Shown here piece by piece: positions 21,814-30,571 of a DNA stretch of 32,545 nucleotides. The position numbers and the translations under genes were made by a program. The stretch is from the NCBI GenBank assembly GCA_017553575.1, contig JAFZKQ010000043.1, forward strand, positions 1 through 32,545, read 5' to 3'. Each line of letters begins with the position of its first letter. Within the stretch, counting starts at the first letter, position 1. The notes below the pieces were generated by a model that worked only from the letters and a program-made list of their open reading frames with translations, ran no database searches and was not told the DNA's origin. This DNA comes from Paludibacteraceae bacterium. Lineage in GTDB: Bacteria; Bacteroidota; Bacteroidia; Bacteroidales; Paludibacteraceae.

Positions 21814-23979
21814 TTACACCAACTTGCAGCACACTCCGTACTGCTTCATTTCTTCACGTATTTTTTGGGATTTAGGACTGTCGAGATTGTTCAGCAAGGT
21901 ATTTACAACGCCAGTAGCATCCTCCGCTTTCGAACCTCCTTCTGGCTCAAAAATGACTTTGGATTTTTTGTTAATCTTTACCACGAATGTGCTGTCTGCG
22001 GCATTCCAATAGCACGAGTTGATTCCTGCTTGTATCAAGGCAGGCTTCACCTGTCCCAACCAAAATTTCAGCGCCTCGTAACGCTGGTGCCCCTCTTCTG
22101 TATCAACACCACGAACCACCACGTCTATTATAGAAGTGCTAGTCCTAAGTTGGCCCTTAGTTCCTTCGAACGAGAACGGCTCATTGAGTTCGAGCTGGCC
22201 ATCTTCCACGGCGCAGAGGTTGGGCAACTCTAAGTTCTTTAGATCAGAAAAAGCCGCTTTCCCTATAATTTTCATAGAGTCGGGCAATACCAGATCAGGC
22301 AACGATGTACAACCTTTGAACGCATAGCTTTCTATATATTCCAAACAATCAGAAAGTACCAACTCCTTTAAATCGGCACAATCCCTAAAAGCTCCAGTAC
22401 CCAAATTTTTAATGGTATTGGGGAAAACCACCTTTTTCACGCCCTTGAACGTGTAGTCGCGCGAAAACGTCTTTGGTAGTCCCGTATGATAGAGTTCAAA
22501 GGTCAAATTCTTAGTATTGTTTGGTAAACTTATCGCCTTGGTGACATCCGATACGACAAAGGTGCAATTTTCACATCCCTCTATAGCAGAAGAGACAAAG
22601 AGAGAATCCTCTGGGAATATAATTCTTATGTTCTCTTTCTTGCAAAGGCAGAAAGCCTTACTACTAATTTTTTCTATGTTTGAAGGAACCACAATTTCAT
22701 CCTTTGGGAATGCAAGAATCAATGTTTTCTTGTCTTTCGACATAAGCATTCCATCTTCTATTGCAAAGTGCTCGTTCTGATCAGAAATCGTTATGTTCCT
22801 CAAGTTGTCGCAACCATAGAAAATGCCGCTGCCAAGGCTTTCCACTCCAGCCCCCAAGAAGAGGGTTGTCAGGTTCCGACAATTTTCAAACACTTCCGAG
22901 CCAATTTCTTTTACAGAATCCGCGATAGTCACACTTTCCAAATTCTCGCAATTAGCAAATGCGGTACGATCTATTGCTATAACACCGTTTTGAATCGTTG
23001 CTGACCTTATCTTCTTGTTATCACTAAACACAAAAGGAGCAATAGCAGTAACCCCCTCTGGAATAACCACGTCAGTTTGGTTATGCTCGTAACCCACCAC
23101 AACGTTTTCGTATCTTCTATTATACGTCAGCTCGCACTCTTTTGCAATCAGCAAACCTTTCTCTTTCCGATAATAAGGGTTGGCCGCATCAATCTCTATA
23201 TTTGCTAAATTTTCACAATATCGAAAGGTTCTCTCGTCCATTCTTTTTACAGAAGCTGGTATATATATGCTTGTTAGCTTTGGACTGTTAAATTCGCAAC
23301 AGAGAGTTTCCAATGTGTTGGGGAGTTTTATCTCCTTTAAATTATCACAATATTTGAAAAGCCTAGACAAGGATGTAATTCCCTCCGGAACCGTTATTGA
23401 CTGAATATTACTTCCGCCATCGAACCAATATATATTTTTTACCGTTTCTGGAAACTCGACCTCTGTCAATTGGATCTTTCGGGGGCAATGAATTACATTC
23501 CCATTTTCTAATAATATACCGTTATAAGAAGAATAGCGCTTATTCTGGGGATCCACATTAATTTTCTCCAAGCTTTCACATTCTTGGAAAGTATCCATCT
23601 CAACAACATGGGTCGCTTCCGGCAAATTTATTTCAACCAAAGAAGAACACCCCCAGAAAGCCCTTTTCCCCAGAGACTCAAGGCCAGACGGAAAGGTAAT
23701 GCTGGTTAGAGAAGTACATTTCACGAAAGCACCATCTAGGATAGAGACGAGGGTTGAAGGCAGAATCACCTCTTTAAGGTTGACACAACCCGAGAATGCG
23801 TCACTGGATATCCATTTAACACCTTCGGGGATGACCACTTTTTCCAATCCTGTACAACACATGAATGCATTGGATTTAATAGATTGAAAATTACCTGAAA
23901 AAGTGACTTCGGTAAGCCATTCACAAAATTCAAATGTTCGTTTCCCTGTGTAAACGTTGGACATCTCTTCTTTCTCCAT
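21814..23979 (-). CDS. LRR_5 (BspA-like) repeat protein without signal peptide
   Basis: A 721-residue protein with about 18 LRR_5/BspA-type units, each near 23 residues, of the form I...AF.GC..L..V.LP..V. Residues about 20-590 carry the repeats. The region 590-721 is a non-repeat domain (FWLGQVKPALIQAGINSCYW, VVKINKKSKVIFEPEGG) and the chain ends MKQYGVCCKLV. BspA-like proteins are usually secreted adhesins; this one has neither Sec signal, lipobox nor T9SS tail, so it is cytoplasmic or leaves by another route. A -7 box at 24041-24048 is present. The neighbouring BRCT-SUKH gene downstream may be a functional partner. Confidence 0.85.
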   Translation of the reverse strand: MEKEEMSNVYTGKRTFEFCEWLTEVTFSGNFQSIKSNAFMCCTGLEKVVIPEGVKWISSDAFSGCVNLKEVILPSTLVSILDGAFVKCTSLTSITFPSGLESLGKRAFWGCSSLVEINLPEATHVVEMDTFQECESLEKINVDPQNKRYSSYNGILLENGNVIHCPRKIQLTEVEFPETVKNIYWFDGGSNIQSITVPEGITSLSRLFKYCDNLKEIKLPNTLETLCCEFNSPKLTSIYIPASVKRMDERTFRYCENLANIEIDAANPYYRKEKGLLIAKECELTYNRRYENVVVGYEHNQTDVVIPEGVTAIAPFVFSDNKKIRSATIQNGVIAIDRTAFANCENLESVTIADSVKEIGSEVFENCRNLTTLFLGAGVESLGSGIFYGCDNLRNITISDQNEHFAIEDGMLMSKDKKTLILAFPKDEIVVPSNIEKISSKAFCLCKKENIRIIFPEDSLFVSSAIEGCENCTFVVSDVTKAISLPNNTKNLTFELYHTGLPKTFSRDYTFKGVKKVVFPNTIKNLGTGAFRDCADLKELVLSDCLEYIESYAFKGCTSLPDLVLPDSMKIIGKAAFSDLKNLELPNLCAVEDGQLELNEPFSFEGTKGQLRTSTSIIDVVVRGVDTEEGHQRYEALKFWLGQVKPALIQAGINSCYWNAADSTFVVKINKKSKVIFEPEGGSKAEDATGVVNTLLNNLDSPKSQKIREEMKQYGVCCKLV

Positions 23980-24040
23980 ATTCTTTTATTAATAATGTAT
24001 GTGAATTAACGGTAAAAGTCAAAATTGATAAATCATCTCA

Positions 24041-24048
24041 CAAATGTA
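24041..24048 (-). promoter_or_regulatory. -7 box of the LRR gene
   Basis: The minus strand reads TACATTTG, 62 bp before the ATG. No clear -33 TTG is seen. Confidence 0.45.
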
Positions 24049-24325
24049 GAAAAGCAATACTTATAAAACCGTCGGTTGAGTCAATTTCATAAATTATACC
24101 TTAGAGTAAATTGTAAATTTTATCAATTTTAATGTTTTAATAATCAGATACTGCATAGTATAGATATGTGTAACCTTTTCACAAAGTTTAGAAAATTCCT
24201 TTTTATTTGCAAGCAATCACGGCATTTTCATTTGACTTTTCTTGTATAAATGAAAGTCCTTTCCAATCAGTATTATGGAAGAGAAATGAGAGGCAAAAGA
24301 GATTTGGGTGTCAGGGCTTTGCTTA

Positions 24326-24378
24326 CCTTGGCTGGAAGCCATCCCTAATATATGTATGACCCAAAGGCTTCCAGCCTA
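24326..24378 (-). repeat. Dispersed palindromic repeat, copy 3
   Basis: GGCTGGAAGCC (24330-24340) and GGCTTCCAGCC (24366-24376) are perfect 11-bp inverted arms. Read on the minus strand the core is TATATTAGGG followed by ATGGCTTCCAGCC, the same order as in copies 1 and 2. It lacks the ACAGATTCCTGAT tail. Confidence 0.72.
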
Positions 24379-24406
24379 AAGTGTTTAAGGTATTGTAATA
24401 ACAGAA

Positions 24407-24434
24407 CAAGCCGCACCTGAATAGATGCAGCTTG
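24407..24434 (-). terminator. Probable terminator of the GH95 gene
   Basis: CAAGCCGCA (24407-24415) pairs with TGCAGCTTG (24426-24434), one mismatch. On the minus strand TTCTGTTATT follows, a weak T tract. Confidence 0.5.
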
Positions 24435-24524
24435 CTTTGTACTTATCCAGCCCCACAAAGTCTGAGGCTCTTTTTATTTATTTGCCCTTGCTCTTTACAA
24501 CCTCAGGGCCTTAACGCTACGTCG

Positions 24525-27509
<2,985 letters not shown>

Positions 27510-27898
27510 CTTGTTTTACAGTTCACACTAACAATGACCATGGATTAATCTTCATAAAGAGGAATAGGAGACCGCAAAAAATTCCCTCAAATATTCCTTC
27601 TGTGTTTTAGTTTCCTTTCCCGAAACGAACGTATGTATTAAGCATTACATCCATTGAAAAAGCAATGGACTATCGTTCCTTCGGTTAGATTTGGTTTATT
27701 CCGTTTGGTCAAATAAAATCATTCATTCTTTAAGGCAAAAATAGCACTATTTTTCTAAAAGTAAACAAAGGAGGGAAAAAACAACAACAGAAAAACAACG
27801 ATTTACGCATCAAGCATAATCTCGACGCACGACCGATTTATTTTTCCTAAAAAAGAAGAGAAAATCGACAAAACGCACGATTACTTAATCCATATCAA
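27510..27898. other. Long leader/intergenic region
   Basis: No gene is seen here. A possible minus-strand -7 box TATTTTTG (27738-27745; TTTG 22 bp upstream) would give the GH95 mRNA a leader of about 220 nt. A small hairpin (TCCATTG/CAATGGA near 27649-27668) falls inside that leader. Confidence 0.5.
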
Positions 27899-27929
27899 TT
27901 GCGCATACGGTGAAAAGGAGTTATCTTTG
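27899..27929 (+). promoter_or_regulatory. Promoter of small RNA copy 2
   Basis: TTG (27899-27901), a 20-bp spacer and TATCTTTG (27922-27929), a near-ideal Bacteroidetes promoter. Confidence 0.8.
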
Positions 27930-27935
27930 TAATGC

Positions 27936-28016
27936 AAACAAAATAGGTAGATTTTTCATAGTTAAGGTTTAAGTTAAATGGTAAAAGGAGTCTGTGAAGA
28001 TTCCTTTTATTTTTTT
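27936..28016 (+). ncRNA. Candidate small RNA, copy 2
   Basis: From the promoter at 27899-27929 a transcript of about 81 nt would contain ATTTTTCATAGTTAAGG, then TTTAAGTTAAATGG and a terminator hairpin. The TTTTTCAT and TTAAGG.TTA.. parts echo the RNA at 2180-2114, and both end in a strong intrinsic terminator with an A/U-rich single-stranded middle. No ORF is present. An alternative is a transcription attenuator in the leader of murA, whose ATG lies 103 nt beyond the terminator. Confidence 0.65.
27983..28016 (+). terminator. Terminator of small RNA copy 2
   Basis: AAAAGGA-G-TCT (27983-27993) pairs with AGA-T-TCCTTTT (27998-28008) around GTGA, and ATTTTTTT follows. Confidence 0.85.
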
Positions 28017-28118
28017 GCCTTGAAAAAGATAGAATTCCAAGCCCTTTTTATGTGCAAAAATCAAAAAATTCATCATTATTCCGTATCTTCGGAGAGATTT
28101 TTAGTTTGAGAATTTATT

Positions 28119-29426
28119 ATGGCAAAATTTGTTATAGAAGGAGGACACCCTTTACACGGCGACATATATCCGCAAGGAGCAAAGAACGAAGCATTGCAAG
28201 TGATTTGCGCCACCCTACTCTCATCGGAGGAGATTATCATCCACAACGTTCCGAACATCCTAGATGTCAACAACCTGATCAACCTGTTGCGAGACATGGG
28301 AGTCAGCGTCCGCAAGGAAGGGAAAGACACCTTTTCTTTCACCGCAAAAGAGATTAATCTCGATTTCTTGGAAACGGAAGAGTTCCACAAACGTTGCGCC
28401 GCCTTGCGAGGCTCCGTCATGTTGGTGGGTCCTATGATCGCAAGATTCGGACAAGCCATCATCCCTCAACCCGGCGGGGACAAAATCGGACGACGAAGGC
28501 TGGACACCCACTTCCGAGGCATACAAAAGCTGGGAGCTGAGTTCAACTACGATGCCGACAAAAAACGTTACGACATACGGACCAAAGGATTGGAGGGAAC
28601 CTACCTCCTCTTGGACGAGGCTTCCGTAACAGGTACAGCCAACATCATCATGGCTGCCGTCCTCGCCAAAGGAACCACGACCATCTACAACGCAGCCTGC
28701 GAACCCTACATACAACAACTCTGCAAGATGCTGAACAAGATGGGAGCCAAAATCAGCGGCATCCAATCCAACCTGCTCACCATCGAAGGCGTGGAGAAAC
28801 TCAACGGATGTGACCATACGATCTTGCCCGACATGATCGAAATCGGCAGTTTCATCGGCATGGCAGCCATGTCCGAATCAGACATCACCATAAAGGACGC
28901 CCACTACGATGAGCTCGGCATCATCCCTGACGCCTTCCGTAAATTAGGCATCCAGATAGAACGTGTCGGAGACGACATCCACATCCCTAAGCAGGATCTT
29001 TACACCATCGACACCTTCATCGACGGCTCCATCATGACGATTGCCGACGCTCCTTGGCCCGGACTGACGCCTGACCTCCTGAGCGTATTCTTGGTTGTGG
29101 CTACCCAAGCAAGGGGCAGTGTTTTGATTCACCAAAAAATGTTCGAAAGCCGTCTCTTCTTCGTCGATAAGTTGATCGACATGGGTGCCCAAATCATCCT
29201 TTGCGACCCGCACCGCGCGACAGTCATCGGATTGGAAAAGAAAGCGTCGCTACGCCCAGCCAACATGACATCGCCCGACATACGTGCCGGTATCGCCCTT
29301 CTCATTGCCGCCATGAGCGCCAAGGGGAAAAGTACCATCAGCAACATCGAACAAATTGACCGAGGCTACGAACAGATCGACGTACGTCTCAACGCACTCG
29401 GTGCCAAGATAACCCGAATAGACTAA
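28119..29426 (+). CDS. murA: UDP-N-acetylglucosamine 1-carboxyvinyltransferase (Asp-type MurA)
   Basis: This 435-residue enzyme transfers enolpyruvate from PEP to UDP-GlcNAc, the first committed step of peptidoglycan synthesis in the cytoplasm. Lys22 in GAKNEA is the PEP-binding Lys. The active loop reads PQPGGDKIGRRRLDTH, so Asp121 replaces the Cys (Cys115 in E. coli) that fosfomycin alkylates. Asp at this position is known in Mycobacterium, Chlamydia and Borrelia enzymes and gives intrinsic fosfomycin insensitivity; Bacteroidetes commonly have this form. The C-terminal RxxxQIDRGYEQIDVRLNALGA-like end is complete. The next gene starts 2 nt after the stop, so they form an operon. Confidence 0.95.
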   Translation: MAKFVIEGGHPLHGDIYPQGAKNEALQVICATLLSSEEIIIHNVPNILDVNNLINLLRDMGVSVRKEGKDTFSFTAKEINLDFLETEEFHKRCAALRGSVMLVGPMIARFGQAIIPQPGGDKIGRRRLDTHFRGIQKLGAEFNYDADKKRYDIRTKGLEGTYLLLDEASVTGTANIIMAAVLAKGTTTIYNAACEPYIQQLCKMLNKMGAKISGIQSNLLTIEGVEKLNGCDHTILPDMIEIGSFIGMAAMSESDITIKDAHYDELGIIPDAFRKLGIQIERVGDDIHIPKQDLYTIDTFIDGSIMTIADAPWPGLTPDLLSVFLVVATQARGSVLIHQKMFESRLFFVDKLIDMGAQIILCDPHRATVIGLEKKASLRPANMTSPDIRAGIALLIAAMSAKGKSTISNIEQIDRGYEQIDVRLNALGAKITRID

Positions 29427-29427
29427 C

Positions 29428-29955
29428 GTGGAAGAGCTGGACAAGAATAGTTCCTTTGAGAACTGGGATGAATTAGCGGAGGAAGAGTCGGAAGAATACC
29501 GATTCAAAGGGCCCAAGACCCCTCTCCGCCAATTCATTCCTGCCCTGCTTTTCTGCGTACTTTTCATCCTCTTAGGATCCGATTTCTTCATTCGCAACGA
29601 GTTGAGCCACAAGACCATCACAACAGAAGAGATCAGAGCGCCTTTCACCGTTGTCTATCTCTCCCCCGAAAAGGAGATGGACTCCACTGAATTCCAGCAA
29701 CTGAAAAAAAGATTGGAAGAGAACAAGAATTTTCAAACGAGCCTACAGACAGACAACGACTCGTGCCTTTTACAAAACGAACTTAGCGGAAACAAAATCA
29801 TCGTATCCGACTCTTGGGCCTTGGAACCGCTACTATACAAATACAAAAATGACCCGACCATAAAAGGGATCCACGTAAAAAACCAAGAAGAAAAACCGTA
29901 CGATTTCCTCCTGCACAAATGGAACCGTATCCGAAGCATCCTACTTTCCGAATAA
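29428..29955 (+). CDS. Single-pass membrane protein downstream of murA
   Basis: A 175-residue protein starting at GTG, one base after the murA stop codon (TAA-C-GTG), so translation is probably coupled. An acidic N-terminus (residues 1-25) precedes one membrane helix (about 36-53: FIPALLFCVLFILLGSDF). The remaining 120 residues are extracytoplasmic. No domain is recognised. The link to murA hints at a cell-envelope role, but this is inference. No terminator is evident after it. Confidence 0.75.
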   Translation: MEELDKNSSFENWDELAEEESEEYRFKGPKTPLRQFIPALLFCVLFILLGSDFFIRNELSHKTITTEEIRAPFTVVYLSPEKEMDSTEFQQLKKRLEENKNFQTSLQTDNDSCLLQNELSGNKIIVSDSWALEPLLYKYKNDPTIKGIHVKNQEEKPYDFLLHKWNRIRSILLSE

Positions 29956-30020
29956 GAAAAAAAAATTACCTTTCCTTCTTATAATCAAACAATTTCATAA
30001 TATATATCAATATTTTTTCC

Positions 30021-30028
30021 TATTTTTG
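30021..30028 (+). promoter_or_regulatory. -7 box of the T9SS-tail/fibre operon
   Basis: TATTTTTG, 34 bp before the ATG at 30063. No TTG lies at the expected spacing. Confidence 0.5.
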
Positions 30029-30062
30029 CCACATAAACCTCTAAACACAAATTGCAATATAT

Positions 30063-30566
30063 ATGTTTAAACATCATATACATTGGAATAAGACTTTCTT
30101 GTACGCATTTCTTTGGATTGCAACAGCCAATTGTCTTTCGCAAAACGCCACCGTTTCGGGAGGGGGAAGTTTCACTTTTGGCTCAGAGGGCGAATTTTCC
30201 TTTAGCGTAGGGCAACCTATCCATCAATTCAAGGAGGAGGCACAAGGCAGCATCTATACCGGAGCGCAACAGCCCATCATAGAGGAGGCTCTCCCCACCA
30301 AAGAGGGATTCCTCTACAAGACAGAGTCGCTCACGATCCAAGTCGGGCCCAATCCGACCCACGGAGAATGTAAAGTTTCCATTTCCGACAACAACAATTA
30401 TCCATACGAAATAACCTCAATGACTGGGCAAACCCTCAAGAAGGGATTCGTGCAAGACCAATCGGTTATCTCCTTCGGCAACCAACCTGCAGGAGAATAC
30501 CTACTTAAGATTCGTCCAAGCCAAGAAAAACCCAACATCATTGTATTCAAAATCGCAAAAATTTAA
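30063..30566 (+). CDS. Secreted protein with T9SS C-terminal sorting domain
   Basis: A 167-residue protein with a signal peptide (about residues 1-27: FLYAFLWIATANCLSQ). Then comes a glycine-rich segment, GGGSFTFGSEGEFSFSVGQP...GSIYTGAQQPI, that matches the small 'sensor-like' N-terminal part often found in Bacteroidetes T9SS proteins. From residue about 85 to the end there is a type A T9SS sorting domain (VGPNPTHGECKVSI, YEITSMTGQTLKKG, PAGEYLLKI). Almost no other cargo is present. The gene lies 5 nt before the fibre-like gene, so the pair is one transcript. It may be a surface base or partner of the fibre. Confidence 0.82.
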   Translation: MFKHHIHWNKTFLYAFLWIATANCLSQNATVSGGGSFTFGSEGEFSFSVGQPIHQFKEEAQGSIYTGAQQPIIEEALPTKEGFLYKTESLTIQVGPNPTHGECKVSISDNNNYPYEITSMTGQTLKKGFVQDQSVISFGNQPAGEYLLKIRPSQEKPNIIVFKIAKI

Positions 30567-30571
30567 TCTCA

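Larger units (their letters stand above)
23980..24524. other. AT-rich intergenic region
   Basis: No gene is seen in this stretch. It holds the -7 box of the LRR gene (24041-24048), an AT-rich segment (24060-24250), palindromic repeat copy 3 (24326-24378) and the hairpin that probably ends the fucosidase transcript (24407-24434). Confidence 0.7.
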
